A DNA stretch of 64,000 nucleotides from Saccharothrix sp. ALI-22-I (GTDB lineage: Bacteria; Actinomycetota; Actinomycetes; Mycobacteriales; Pseudonocardiaceae), in contig NZ_MTQP01000041.1 of NCBI RefSeq assembly GCF_001984175.1, positions 32,115 through 96,114 on the forward strand. The letters are read 5' to 3'. Under the pieces are notes generated by a model, which ran no database searches, was not told where the DNA came from, and was given only the letters and a program-made list of their open reading frames with translations. The first letter of the stretch is position 1, and every line of letters starts with the position of its first letter. Below, piece by piece: positions 35,400-44,529 of the stretch. A program made the translations under genes and the position numbers.

Positions 35400-36743
35400 T
35401 CAGCTGCCGTCTTCGGTCGGCTGACTGCCGTCTTCGGTCGGCTGAGCCGTGGGCTCGGCGGGCTCCGCACTGGGCTCCGACATCTCAACCGTCGTCGTCG
35501 GCGGGTTCGACGTCTGCTGTTGCGTGGTGGTGGGAGCGGACTCCGTGGCGGTGGGGCTGCCGTCCGGTTCGGTCACGGGTGCAGCCGGGTCACCGGCCAC
35601 CGGGTCGACTGCGGGCGCTACCGCTGATGTCGTGACCTGTGGCGTGGTGGTCACCGCCGTCGTGTCCGAGGCCTGCGGAGTGCCCATGTACTGGGGCTTG
35701 ACCGGGTCCTGGTCCTGCGGCGCGTCCGACGAGGCCGGCTGTTCCGGGGCCGTCTGCTGCGTCGTGGACACGGGTGGCGCGGAGGTCGCCGGCGGTCGGC
35801 CCGACGTGGCGGCCAGCGTGATCGCGAACGCGCCGACCAGCGCACCCGCCGAGGCGACGAGCGTCTTCCACGTCGGGCGCGCGCCGCGGGGCAGTTCCTC
35901 GGTGGCCCCGTCCTCGCGGGGCTCCGGCGTGCCGTCGTGCGGAAGGGCGCCCTGCAAGACCTGCGCGCAATCGTGCGCGGTGGGGCGGTCGTCCGGCGCG
36001 GAGGCGGTCATCCGCGCCAGCAGCTCCCGGACGTCGGCGGGCAGGTCCTCGGGCACGACGGGCGGGCGGTGCAGCCGGGCGACCGCCGCCTCCACGTCAC
36101 CGCCCTGGTACTCGCGCCGCCCGGTCAGGCACTCCAGCAGGACCAGGCCCAGGGCGTAGACGTCGGCCGCGCGGTCGATGTCCTGGCCGAGCACCTGTTC
36201 CGGGGCGAGGTAGGCGGCGGTGCCCACCAGCTCGTGGGTGCGGGTCAGCCGGGTGGCGCCGGTCAGGTGGGCAAGGCCGAAGTCGGCGAGGTAGGCGTTG
36301 TCCTCGTGGTCGAGCAGGATGTTCGACGGCTTCACGTCGCGGTGCACCAGATCGTGGGCGTGCACGTAGGCCAGCGCGTCGGCCAGCCCGGCGCCGAGCC
36401 GGCGCACCTGCTCCAGCGGCAGCGGGCCGTGGTCCATCAGCGCCCGCAGCGTGCGGCCCTCGATCAACCGCAGCACGACATACGGGGTGGCCGCGCCCGT
36501 GTCGGCGTCGTAGACCGAGACCAGCCCGGGGTGGGAGAGCCCGGCCAGCAGACGGACCTCGTTGTCGAACCGCTGCGCCGCCGCGGGGTCGAAGCCGGGC
36601 TGGAACAACTTGATCGCGACGTGTCGTCTCAACACGGAGTCCCACGCGCGGCGGACCTCGGCCATGCCGCCGATCCCGATCGGCTCGAAGAGCTGGTAAC
36701 GGTCGGCCAGCACGTTTTCGCTTACCGAGGGTGACACCGTCAT
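35400..36743 (-). CDS. Transmembrane Ser/Thr protein kinase (PknB-like)
   Basis: The 447-residue protein has a Hanks-type kinase domain from about residue 15 to 265: glycine loop IGIGGMAEV, VAIKLF lysine, HRDVKPSNILL catalytic loop, DFGLAHL, and APEQVLG. One transmembrane helix follows near 290-312, then a Thr/Pro/Gln-rich extracellular tail of about 130 residues ending in a duplicated QPTEDGS. There are no PASTA domains. The kinase is likely a membrane sensor; the disordered tail may interact with cell wall. It is convergent with ppk2 across 44 bases. Confidence 0.9.
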   Translation of the reverse strand: MTVSPSVSENVLADRYQLFEPIGIGGMAEVRRAWDSVLRRHVAIKLFQPGFDPAAAQRFDNEVRLLAGLSHPGLVSVYDADTGAATPYVVLRLIEGRTLRALMDHGPLPLEQVRRLGAGLADALAYVHAHDLVHRDVKPSNILLDHEDNAYLADFGLAHLTGATRLTRTHELVGTAAYLAPEQVLGQDIDRAADVYALGLVLLECLTGRREYQGGDVEAAVARLHRPPVVPEDLPADVRELLARMTASAPDDRPTAHDCAQVLQGALPHDGTPEPREDGATEELPRGARPTWKTLVASAGALVGAFAITLAATSGRPPATSAPPVSTTQQTAPEQPASSDAPQDQDPVKPQYMGTPQASDTTAVTTTPQVTTSAVAPAVDPVAGDPAAPVTEPDGSPTATESAPTTTQQQTSNPPTTTVEMSEPSAEPAEPTAQPTEDGSQPTEDGS

Positions 36744-36834
36744 ACCTCCGGTCGCGTGACGAGGACACTGTCGAATGCCCGGACACGGCTTGCGCCAAAC
36801 AGGTGAGCACGTCTCACGTCGCGATCAGGCGGCC

Positions 36835-36990
36835 AGTCAGCAGTCGCAGAGGCTCTTGGGGTGCACGTTCTCGCAGTACCAGGAGATCGCCGTCAGCCTC
36901 GTGGTCAGCCCCACAACCGTGGACCATCACCTGCGCAAGGTCTTCCGGAAGCTGCGGATCACCTTGTGCCGCCAGCTCTGGCCCCCCGTC
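36835..36990 (+). pseudogene. LuxR-type helix-turn-helix remnant
   Basis: In one frame the plus strand reads FSQYQEIAVSLVVSPTTVDH then HLRKVFRKLRITLCRQL. This is the GerE/LuxR recognition helix region of a larger regulator. The rest is missing and no start is present, so it is a fragment. Confidence 0.6.
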
Positions 36991-37207
36991 GCCGCGCGAG
37001 ACCGAGGTGCTAAGGGCGTGGTTCGCCCTCCTCCTCGACGGCCTGATCACGCTACCCGAGCTCAACGAGGCGTGGCTGTAAGGCGTTTGCCGGATACCAC
37101 GGCAACGTTGCCCCACTTAGCCTTCCGATGCCCGGCGATCAACGGCCGAGGCGATGCGGGTACGTGCTGCCGAGGGGCGGCACGACCGACGCACAAAGGG
37201 GAGAAGA

Positions 37208-38254
37208 GTGCGGAAAACCAGATCAGGGACCAGAATTTTGCTCAGGGGGGTGGTCGCGGCTCTGGTCACCGCGACCGCACTGGCGGTTCCCGCACCGGCT
37301 CAGGCCGACGTCACGACCGCCTCGACGATCGGCGGCAACATCACCCGCACCGAGGTGCTGGCCCGTGCCACCGACTGGTACAACCGCCGCAACAACTCGG
37401 ACATGACCTACAGCCAAGCTGCCAAGGCGTGGGATGTCGGCCGCACGCGCCAGTACCGACGCGACTGCTCCGGCTATGTCGGCATGGCGTGGCATCTCGG
37501 GTCCGACCCGAACACCGACGGACTCGACGACCCGGGCCTGACCGTGTCGATCGCCCGGTCCGACCTGCGGCCCGGCGACCTGCTCAATGACCGTGTCGAC
37601 GACGACGGCGGACGCTACCCGTACCACGCGATCCTCTTCGGCGGCTGGGAGAACAGCGCCAAGACCCGCTTCTGGTACTACAGCTTCGGCTCCACACCGC
37701 TGGACAAGGTGACCGGGGCGTCGTTCAGCCAGTCCACGCTCTCCGGACACCCGACCTCTCACTACCGCGCCCTGCGCTACCGCAACATCGTGGAGGACAT
37801 CGACATCGACCTCGAACGAGTGTCCGACTTCAGCGGTGACGGACATTCCGACGTGCTGGGCGTGGCAGCGGACGGCAAGCTCCTCTACTACCCGAACAAC
37901 GACCTCGCCTTGTCTCCGCCGCGGGAGCTCGGGCATGGTTGGGGTGGTTTCAGCCATGTGATGGCGGCCGATTTCAGCGGTGATGGTGCTGCGGATGTTC
38001 TCGGGGTGACTGCGGACGGCAAGCTTCTCTATTACCCGAACAACGACTACGCCTTGTCTCCGCCGCGGGAGCTCGGGCATGGTTGGGGTGGTTTCAGCCA
38101 CGTGATGGCCAGCGACTTCAGCGGTGACGGGCATGCCGACGTGCTGGGCGTGGCGGCGGACGGCAAGCTCCTCTACTACCCGAACAACAACCTCGCCCTC
38201 TCCTCACCGAGAGAGATCGGGCATGGCTGGGGAAGCTTCAGCCACGTCATGTAA
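37208..38254 (+). CDS. Secreted NlpC/P60-like protein with C-terminal VCBS repeats
   Basis: The 348-residue protein has a signal peptide (LLRGVVAALVTATALAVPAPAQAD). An NlpC/P60-like domain follows with the cysteine motif RQYRRDCSGYVGMAWHLGSD and a histidine in YPYHAILFGGW. From about residue 206 there are three 48-residue FG-GAP/VCBS repeats (DFSGDGxxDVLGV, LLYYPNN, GHGWGGFSHVM). The likely role is cleavage or binding of peptidoglycan or another wall polymer outside the cell, with the repeats as a calcium-binding surface module. The GTG at 37208 has GGGGAGA three bases upstream. Only three blades are encoded, too few to close a propeller alone. Confidence 0.85.
   Translation: MRKTRSGTRILLRGVVAALVTATALAVPAPAQADVTTASTIGGNITRTEVLARATDWYNRRNNSDMTYSQAAKAWDVGRTRQYRRDCSGYVGMAWHLGSDPNTDGLDDPGLTVSIARSDLRPGDLLNDRVDDDGGRYPYHAILFGGWENSAKTRFWYYSFGSTPLDKVTGASFSQSTLSGHPTSHYRALRYRNIVEDIDIDLERVSDFSGDGHSDVLGVAADGKLLYYPNNDLALSPPRELGHGWGGFSHVMAADFSGDGAADVLGVTADGKLLYYPNNDYALSPPRELGHGWGGFSHVMASDFSGDGHADVLGVAADGKLLYYPNNNLALSSPREIGHGWGSFSHVM
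37823..38254 (+). repeat. Three tandem 144-bp coding repeats (VCBS module)
   Basis: The three units encode 48, 48 and 47 residues and differ at only a few codons (HSDVLGVA, AADVLGVT, HADVLGVA). DNA identity between units is high, including stretches around CGGGAGCTCGGGCATGG. This indicates recent duplication or gene conversion. Confidence 0.9.
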
Positions 38255-38263
38255 CGACTGACC

Positions 38264-38317
38264 ACTGTGGACGGCGCATCGACGCCCGTCGGCTTCGCGC
38301 GATGCGCCGTCCACAGT
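38264..38317 (+). terminator. Perfect 18-bp hairpin terminator after the NlpC-VCBS gene
   Basis: The arms ACTGTGGACGGCGCATCG and its complement flank an 18-base loop, starting ten bases after the stop codon. There is no T-run. Confidence 0.85.
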
Positions 38318-38902
38318 CGGCGACCGGTAGGGTCCGGGCTGCGGATCGAGTGGCTGCCCGCGGACCGGTGAGTCGGACCGGATGTCGTTGCTCGTACTCG
38401 TCGAGATCCGGTGACCATGGCGACCGGTTCGTCAGGCGTGGCGTCACGACTGCTGTACCTGATCTTCGTCCGGCACGGTGGTCGGCTCGTTCCGCTCGGC
38501 CGGTCCTGAGGCGGAGGACGTGGTGTTGCTGCTCAGGCGCACGGCGTGACCGACGCGGCAACTTCCCTGCCCCTGGTTCCCGCGGTGAGGCCGAGATCAT
38601 TCGAGGAATGGCCGGCTTTCCCGCCGGCTCAGACCGTTACCGCCAAGCTGCGTGCACTCGACCTCGCCCACGGCGGCGGCTCCTGTCGTACCGACTTCCG
38701 GCAGCCCACGGCCCCGATTCCGGGAATCCCCACCTCACGCGGCATCCGATAGGAGACCTTGTGATCGCGTGTCGGGCAGGCGGAGGTCCCGGCTTCGTGG
38801 TCCACCAACTCCAGCGCGCCGCCGACGGTGATGTCGGCAGGCGTACCGCCCTTGGCAGCGATGATCCCAGCGCTGCGCCGCGGCGTGAGGCTTGCGTCAA
38901 CG
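38318..38902. other. Debris region without intact gene
   Basis: Apart from a possible integrase-like remnant on the minus strand, nothing here reads as a gene. Composition and broken frames suggest leftover insertions. Confidence 0.45.
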
Positions 38903-38925
38903 TCAGCCCAGGAAGGTGGCGACAA
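38629..38925 (-). pseudogene. Possible integrase/recombinase-like remnant
   Basis: The frame reads RRSAGIIAAKGGTPADITVG then GALELVDHEAGTSACPTRD and VSYRMPREVGIPGIGAV. The pattern IIAAKGG..DITVG..LEL reminds me of the N-terminal segment of some actinobacterial tyrosine recombinases, but it is short and overlaps the methyltransferase 3' end by about 20 bases. It may be coincidence. Confidence 0.3.
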
Positions 38926-39505
38926 TCGTCGCTGCGGTCGGGGTGACCCTGACCTCGGCGGCGCGCAGCCTTGGATGGCTCAGCCAGTACATCCGGGCGG
39001 TGTCCGGCTGTCCGTCGTGGACAGGCGGCCAACTCGTCATCGGGGTGAAGTCGTCCAGGACCACAAGGCCTCCGGGTCGCAGCCATTCGGCCGGGTCCAG
39101 TGGCCGCTCATCGCCCTTGCCCTGACCGCCGCCGTCGAGGACCAACAGGTCGAAAGGAGCGGTGTCGGCCAGCTCCGACCAGTCACCGGTACGCACCTGG
39201 ACCCGCGACTCGTCGGCGAACACCCCGGCGGCGGTCTCCGCTCGTGCCCGGTCACGTTCCACACTGACCAGCCGGGCGTCCGGGTGCGCGCCGGATGCCA
39301 ACCAGGCCAGACCCACGCCGCAGCCCGTCCCGGTCTCGCCGATCACCCCTGCGCCGACGCCGCCCGCGAGCACCCGCAGCAACCGGCCCTGCTCGGGCAG
39401 GCAGGAGTACGCGAAGCCGATCGAGCGAGCGGCCCCGACCGCCTTGGCCACCAACGGCGGCAGATCGACGCAGTGATCGTAGGCGGCGGTCCCCGAGTCC
39501 GTCAC
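38903..39505 (-). CDS. Class I SAM-dependent methyltransferase (O-methyltransferase-like)
   Basis: The 200-residue protein has the Rossmann motif GVGAGVIGETGTGCGVGLAW, LVSVERDRARAETAA as motif II, and DLLVLDGGGQGKG followed by LRPGGLVVLDDFTPM. These are close to the pattern of caffeoyl-CoA-type and TrmR-like methyltransferases. The GTG at 39505 has no ribosome site and could be leaderless; a longer frame extends to 39724 but does not fit. It overlaps no other good gene. Substrate unknown. Confidence 0.75.
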   Translation of the reverse strand: MTDSGTAAYDHCVDLPPLVAKAVGAARSIGFAYSCLPEQGRLLRVLAGGVGAGVIGETGTGCGVGLAWLASGAHPDARLVSVERDRARAETAAGVFADESRVQVRTGDWSELADTAPFDLLVLDGGGQGKGDERPLDPAEWLRPGGLVVLDDFTPMTSWPPVHDGQPDTARMYWLSHPRLRAAEVRVTPTAATIVATFLG

Positions 39506-39581
39506 AAAACCAAATCGTGCCCTACCACCCGACGCGGCCGGGTTCGGGGCCAAGGCGGCGGTCGATCGTGGCGGCGGACAG

Positions 39582-39932
39582 GTGGACCAGTCGGTGACGG
39601 ACCTCGTCGGCGCCACCGGCGACGGCCAGAACGGCAGCTGGGCCCAGGACCGCACCAGCCTCGCCGGCAAAGTCCTGCGCATCAACCGCGACGGCACGAT
39701 CCCAGGCGACAACCCGTTCGGCAACGCCGTGTGGAGCTACGGCCACCGCAACCCCCAAGGCCTGGCCTTCGACTCCCAAGGGCGGCTGTGGGAGCAGGAG
39801 TTCGGCAACAGCGTCATGGACGAGACCAACCTGATCGTCCGAGGCGGCAACGGTGGCGTCGGCGGATCCGGCGGCCTCGTCGGCCCCAACGGCGTAGCCG
39901 GTGTCAACAACGGCGGCGTCTGCTCCTGCTGA
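39582..39932 (+). pseudogene. Sorbosone/glucose dehydrogenase (PQQ-type) fragment
   Basis: The middle of a secreted GSDH-type propeller is readable: GDGQNGSWAQDRTSLAGKVL, RINRDGTIPGDNPFGNAVWS, YGHRNPQGLAFDSQGRLWEQ, EFGNSVMDETNLIVRGGN. Both the N-terminal part with signal peptide and the C-terminal part are missing. Confidence 0.75.
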
Positions 39933-40173
39933 TCGACAGCGGTGATGGGGAACCACCTGGGGCTCGCCTCACGCGACGCCGCGAAAGCACCTTGCACCAA
40001 GGGGTGACAACGTTTCTTCTGCACGCGCCCCTGGGTGCCTTCGTGCCGGACGGTGCCCCCCAGACCCGGTTGCACTGTGGTCCTGTCGACGTCCACGTGG
40101 CGTCACGCGCCGGTAACGCCTCGCGGAACACGATGTGGTCATCCGAATTCCCGGAGACGAAACGGAGGACAAA

Positions 40174-40641
40174 GTGCGAAATCGACAGCTTTACCCGATC
40201 CTGGCCGTAGGCATCATGGTCATGGGCGGTTTCGTCGGTGCAGGTAGCGCCTCGGCGGCGGTCCCGTGCACCATCGGCCCCAACGTGACGCAGACGGACA
40301 CCGCCGTGTTCGGGTCCGGAGGGAACGACACGATCGACTGCACCAGCGCCGAACCCGGCAAGACCATCTACGGCGAGGGTGGCAACGACACCATCACCGG
40401 CACGGCCTACGCTGACACGATCACCGGCGGCACCGGCAACGACACGCTCACCGGTCAGGCGGGCGACGACACCCTCAACGGTGGTTTCGGCACGGACACG
40501 CTGAACGGTTCCGCAGGCAACGATACGCTCAGGGGCCCCGGTACCGATCTCGCCCAGGACACCCTCAACGGTGGCGACAACACCGACTCGTGCGGACCCG
40601 TCGGCGTGCCCCCGGACCTCCGCAGCAGCTGCGAGTCGTAG
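40174..40641 (+). CDS. Secreted RTX-like (hemolysin-type calcium-binding repeat) protein
   Basis: The 155-residue protein has a signal peptide (LYPILAVGIMVMGGFVGAGS, cleavage near ASAA). About six nonapeptide-like repeats of the form GGNDTIxG/GGxGNDTLxG follow, the parallel beta-roll that binds calcium. A C-terminal CGP...SSC pair could form a disulfide. The GTG at 40174 has ACGGAGG five bases upstream. There is no catalytic domain and no type I secretion genes, and the Sec signal fits Gram-positive RTX-like proteins. A hairpin lies 41 bases downstream. Confidence 0.85.
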   Translation: MRNRQLYPILAVGIMVMGGFVGAGSASAAVPCTIGPNVTQTDTAVFGSGGNDTIDCTSAEPGKTIYGEGGNDTITGTAYADTITGGTGNDTLTGQAGDDTLNGGFGTDTLNGSAGNDTLRGPGTDLAQDTLNGGDNTDSCGPVGVPPDLRSSCES

Positions 40642-40681
40642 CCCCCGGCACTGCCGAGATACCGCGGTCGACACGAAGACC

Positions 40682-40720
40682 GAACGACGACCCGGCCCTG
40701 GAAGGGGAACCGGGTCGTTC
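40682..40720 (+). terminator. Hairpin after the RTX-like gene
   Basis: The arms GAACGACGACCCGG and CCGGGTCGTTC pair except for a three-base bulge, around a 14-base loop. Position fits a terminator of the preceding gene. Confidence 0.6.
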
Positions 40721-41010
40721 CGCGTGTCGGGCGCCGTCCGGGTTTCGGAGTGAACTTGAATGGGTGGTTCGAGTGGCGGCGCACTCGGACGCGCGCGTAG
40801 CGCATTCGAGTGGTGAGAAGGGCTTCGAGGGCTGGGCCATTCGCCATGCTCGCGCTGGTAGCCTGACCGACAGGAGGTTAGCCGACGGTTCAGTCGCAGC
40901 CGGCTCCGACTTCGGCAGCGAATACGCAGGCCCGCGCGAAACGTGCAGGATGAAGTCGAAAGGCTTTCCGTGATCATTCTTCCGAATCCCCTCGAAACGA
41001 CACCGAATCC

Positions 41011-41775
41011 ATGACCCCGCTCGCGGCGCCGAACGTGCGCTTGGTGCCTCACGTCCACCAAACGGGTTTGCGCGTCGCGCTCCTCGACGGGTTCCGGCTC
41101 ACCGGGGGAGCCGACGTCATTCCCGTCTCCGGAGGAGTGGAGCGCCTGCTGGCGTTCATGGCGATGCGCCACCGGGCGGTGGGACGGCTGGTCGTGGCGA
41201 GCTCCCTGTGGGCGGACGCGACCGAGGGCCACGCCTACGCGGCCCTGAGGTCGACGTTGATCCGCATGAATCGCGCCTGCCGGGACACGCTGCTGGTCAC
41301 CCCGTCCAGCCTGGAACTCGCACCCGGTGTCTCGGTCGACCTGCGCGACGCCCAGGCACTCGCCCACCGACTGCTGGAAGCCGGTCCGCACGCCGCGGTG
41401 GACCTGAGCGTGGAGGCGGTCGCCACCCTGTCGTCGGAACTGCTGCCGCTCTGGTACGACGACTGGGCCGTCTTCGAGGCCGAGGACTGGCGCCAACTCC
41501 GGCTTCACGCGCTGGAGGCAGTGGTGGACGGCCTGGTCGCGGCACGGCGTTTCGGCGATGCCACGGCGGCAGCGGGTGTGGTCGTCCGAGCCGACCCGCT
41601 GCGGGAGAGCGCTCAGACCGCCCTCATCCGCGTCCACTTGGCCGAGGGCAACCAGTCCGAGGCGGTACACGCGTTCGACCGGTTCAGCCGCCTCCTCCAC
41701 GTGGACTTGGGCCTGGCGCCCACCCCGGAACTCCGAGAGCTGGTCGGGGGCCACACGGGTCCGCCCCGCGGATGA
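41011..41775 (+). CDS. Small BTAD-containing regulator (SARP-like)
   Basis: The 254-residue protein has an N-terminal winged-helix-like segment (LRVALLDGFRLTGGADVIPV, ERLLAFMAMRHRAVGRLVVA) and a BTAD domain to the end (DDWAVFEAEDWRQLRLHALE, RADPLRESAQTALIRVHLAE, GNQSEAVHAFDRFSRLL). This is the size of a small SARP activator. The winged helix is more diverged than in the large AfsR-like protein at 13463. No ATPase or TPR domain follows. It may control a cluster elsewhere; its direct neighbours are not biosynthetic. Confidence 0.8.
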   Translation: MTPLAAPNVRLVPHVHQTGLRVALLDGFRLTGGADVIPVSGGVERLLAFMAMRHRAVGRLVVASSLWADATEGHAYAALRSTLIRMNRACRDTLLVTPSSLELAPGVSVDLRDAQALAHRLLEAGPHAAVDLSVEAVATLSSELLPLWYDDWAVFEAEDWRQLRLHALEAVVDGLVAARRFGDATAAAGVVVRADPLRESAQTALIRVHLAEGNQSEAVHAFDRFSRLLHVDLGLAPTPELRELVGGHTGPPRG

Positions 41776-41900
41776 CCGGCTGGGCTTGCCGCCGCCCGCC
41801 GTGCGGTGGTCAGCCCGACGGTCCTCGGCCCGCGTCCCTGCGGTCGGCTGCCGATCGTCGAGAGCAGTGTCCCCCCTCGCCGGGCAGGTCGGCGCCCGGG

Positions 41901-42647
41901 TCAGCGTCGAAGTGGTGTGGTCCTGGTGGGCGCGCTGAGCAGTTCCGCGGTGTTGATGTTGCCCGCGATGACCTCGTCGGCGACGCGGCTCAGCTTGAGG
42001 TTGTGCCCGCGGGCGTAGCCGCGCAGCGCGGCGAAGGCGGTGTCCATGTCGACCTGGAGGCGTTCGGCGATCAACCCCTTGGCCTGTTCGACGATCACCC
42101 GGCTGTTCAGCGCGGCTTGGAGCTGCTCGGTCAGCACCTGGTGGTGGTGGATCGAACGGTGTTGCAGCAAGCCGATGGTGGCGACGTCGACCAACGCGGT
42201 GGCGGTCCGCAACGCGGTCGCGTCCAGCTCCCCGGATTGGTTCCGGAACAGGTTGAGCGCGCCGATCACCTCGTTGCGCAGGCGCATGGGCACCGCGTCC
42301 ACGGCGGCGAACCCGGCCTCGGTGGCCGCTGCGGTGAACCTCGGCCACCGTTCGCCCGCGTTGGCCAGATCCGGGTGGCTGACCCTGGCGCCGGAGGCGA
42401 ACGCGTCCAGGCAAGGCCCTTCGTCGTTCTGGAGCTGGAAGAGTTCCAGCAGTCGGGCCTGCTCGTTGGACGTCGCGATCAACTGCAACCTCCCCTGCTG
42501 GTCGACCAGCAGCAGTCCCGCCGCGTCGACGGCGAGGAGTTCGACGCACCGGTCTGCGAGCATGTGCAGGAAGTCGATAACGTCGAAGTCGTCGACCAGT
42601 GTGTCGGCCAACTCGACGAACGTTTCGACGAGACGTTCACCGTCCAT
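41901..42647 (-). CDS. GAF-ANTAR regulator 1
   Basis: The 248-residue protein has a GAF domain (about 25-160, with LLLVDQQGRLQLIATSNEQA, QNDEGPCLDAFASGARV) and a C-terminal ANTAR RNA-binding domain (QLQAALNSRVIVEQAKGLIA, ERLQVDMDTAFAALRGYARG). ANTAR proteins bind paired hairpins in transcripts to prevent termination. The ATG at 42647 has GGAGG eight bases upstream. It is 49 bases downstream of a second GAF-ANTAR gene on the same strand, so the two form an operon. Confidence 0.9.
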   Translation of the reverse strand: MDGERLVETFVELADTLVDDFDVIDFLHMLADRCVELLAVDAAGLLLVDQQGRLQLIATSNEQARLLELFQLQNDEGPCLDAFASGARVSHPDLANAGERWPRFTAAATEAGFAAVDAVPMRLRNEVIGALNLFRNQSGELDATALRTATALVDVATIGLLQHRSIHHHQVLTEQLQAALNSRVIVEQAKGLIAERLQVDMDTAFAALRGYARGHNLKLSRVADEVIAGNINTAELLSAPTRTTPLRR

Positions 42648-42696
42648 CGCAGCCACCTCCACTGGTGTGTTCAGAGTGCGGTCGTGCCACCCGTTG

Positions 42697-43425
42697 TCAC
42701 GGTAGCTCCTTGTCACGGTCGAATCGCCGCCGGCGTGCCACCACGTCGGCCGCCAGGTCGCCCAGCGGCGTCTGCTCGGCGAACGACCGTGCGCGCAGGT
42801 GGGCGAACGCGTCGGCCATGCCCACGTCCAGTTGCGCCGCGACCATCCCGGTGGCCTGGTGCACCCGCGGGTTGTGCAGCGGGAGCACGTCCTCGGCGAC
42901 GCGGCCCGTCGTGTTCAGGTCGGCCTGCTCGTCCAGCAGCAGCCGCAGGGCCAGTTCCGCGAACGCCAACGAGTCGGTCAGCGTCGCGGCGTCGAGGTGA
43001 CCCGCCTCGACGCGGTACAGCGACAGCACCCCGACCCGGATCGCGCCGACGCACAACGGCAGCGCGAACAGCGAAGCCGCCCCGGCCTCGACGGCCAGTG
43101 GCGCGAACATCGGCCACCGGGCCTGGCTGGACGGAACGTCGAGATCGGCCACGAGCGCCGGGCCGCCGCCACGCCAGACGTCCACGGCCGGGCCTTCCCC
43201 CACCGTCACCTGCAACTCGGCCAGCCGCTCACCCAGCGTGTCCGTGGCGCACCTGACCTCCGGCCAGCCGGAGGTGTCCATGGTCAGCACGGCGCCGCTC
43301 ACACCCAACCGCGCCACCGCAGTCTGGCAGAGGGTGACGACCGAGACGGGCACGTCCAGCTCTATGGCCTTCTCCGTGATCCAGCGGCTCACCTGCGTCA
43401 ACCGACCGGTGGTGTACCGGGCCAT
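42697..43425 (-). CDS. GAF-ANTAR regulator 2
   Basis: The 242-residue protein has a GAF domain (VSVVTLCQTAVARLGVSGAV, TVGEGPAVDVWRGGGPALVA, FALPLCVGAIRVGVLSLYRV) and an ANTAR domain (VHQATGMVAAQLDVGMADAF, AHLRARSFAEQTPLGDLAAD). It is first in an operon with the other GAF-ANTAR gene. The two share domain order but limited sequence identity, so they are not a recent duplication. GAF domains may sense small molecules or redox, and ANTAR then acts on nascent RNA. Confidence 0.9.
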   Translation of the reverse strand: MARYTTGRLTQVSRWITEKAIELDVPVSVVTLCQTAVARLGVSGAVLTMDTSGWPEVRCATDTLGERLAELQVTVGEGPAVDVWRGGGPALVADLDVPSSQARWPMFAPLAVEAGAASLFALPLCVGAIRVGVLSLYRVEAGHLDAATLTDSLAFAELALRLLLDEQADLNTTGRVAEDVLPLHNPRVHQATGMVAAQLDVGMADAFAHLRARSFAEQTPLGDLAADVVARRRRFDRDKELP

Positions 43426-43723
43426 CCGGAGACCTCCCAGTCACCTGGTCGCGCAGCACGACTCGCGCCTGTCCCATATCGCCGATACCGGGAATGCCTC
43501 ACTGTACGCAGCCGGAATCACGAAGCCGGACCGGCACGCGCGGCCGCCGATCTGCCACCCGGACGCGCGCCCTCCGGACCTCGCGCCGCCGGACGGCCGC
43601 CCGATCCCCGGCGCGAGTGTCGCCCGGGTGGCTGTCCGAGCGGTGGCGCTCGGCGTGGACACGCGGGCGCTTGCCCTGGATGTCGGGATGCGCGTGGTCG
43701 CGCTCGCCTCGGCTCCGACCGAC

Positions 43724-43770
43724 GACCCCGCCCCCTGGGCGTCCGCTGTGGACGTTCAGGGGGCGGGGTC
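43724..43770. terminator. Perfect 14-bp GC hairpin
   Basis: The arms GACCCCGCCCCCTG and its complement enclose a 19-base loop with a small inner GTCC/GGAC pairing. It lies about 150 bases past the end of the DUF5994 gene in a gene-free stretch (43426-43920), and is probably its terminator. Nothing else is recognisable in that stretch. Confidence 0.6.
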
Positions 43771-43920
43771 AGCGATCGGTGGAACGCGACCGCCGGCGGT
43801 GGCTCACGTTGACCCGGACACGTCTGCGCCACAGCCGGCCGTGGGCCACGACGTCGGTCGGTGGAACGGGTGCGACCGCGGGCAGGGGCGCGACCGACAG
43901 GTCCGGCCGGGTGGCGGTCG

Positions 43921-44529
43921 TCACGACGCGGCCCTGTCTTCGGTGGGGAGCGCTTCCCGTCGTGGCCTGCGCAGCGCCGCCCCCAGGTCGAGCGTGCCGC
44001 CGTCGGATTCCCGGCGTTCGCTCGACTCGGTGCCGACCGTCCGCCATCCGGACTGGGCGGTGGTGCCGGCCCGCCCGTCGGGGACGGGGACGTTGTTCCA
44101 CCTCAGGATGTCCTCGGCGGTGGCAGCCGAGTCGATGTCGGCGGCGGCGCGCAACGCGGCTCGCGCGGCGCCGCCCGGTGTGGCCGGCGGGATCACCAGC
44201 AGCCGGGTTTGGGCGCGGTCCGGTCCGATCATGGTGACTGTGTGGGGTTGTGTGGTGTGGAAGCTTTCCAAGCGCACTACCGTGTCGCGCACGGTGAGTC
44301 GGCGCTCGCTGGGATCCCAGGTATCGAGGTTGTAGGACACCCGCAGCACCGGCATTCCCAGCGCGGCCATGGCGGTGATCAACGGCGGGAACTCGGTCGC
44401 GGGGTCGGTGGACCACGGCCACCAGCCGCCGTCGACGAGGCCCTGTGCTCCGGTGTGCGGGTTCATCGTCCACCGGCATTCGCGGCCCGTGGGGGGGTCG
44501 GTGGTGGGATCGGGCTGGTTCGAGATCAT
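43921..44529 (-). CDS. DUF5994 family protein
   Basis: The 202-residue protein carries the DUF5994 pattern: GLVDGGWWPWSTDPATEFPP, VSYNLDTWDPSERRLTVRDT, VVRLESFHTTQPHTVTM and LLVIPPATPGGAARAALRAA. I selected the ATG at 44529, which has GGGAG seven bases upstream; an earlier ATG at 44637 lacks a site. DUF5994 is an actinobacterial family of unknown function, often near STAS and ANTAR genes. The C-terminal 40 residues are disordered and charged. Confidence 0.8.
   Translation of the reverse strand: MISNQPDPTTDPPTGRECRWTMNPHTGAQGLVDGGWWPWSTDPATEFPPLITAMAALGMPVLRVSYNLDTWDPSERRLTVRDTVVRLESFHTTQPHTVTMIGPDRAQTRLLVIPPATPGGAARAALRAAADIDSAATAEDILRWNNVPVPDGRAGTTAQSGWRTVGTESSERRESDGGTLDLGAALRRPRREALPTEDRAAS

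Noticed and set aside
38340..38420. Possible sixth transposase shard (DEYEQ codons)
   Set aside because: Similarity to the terminal NEYE region is limited to about a dozen bases, which can be chance.
39904..42549. 881-codon minus-strand open frame
   Set aside because: It runs antisense through the RTX-like gene and the BTAD gene and has no domain pattern or ribosome site.
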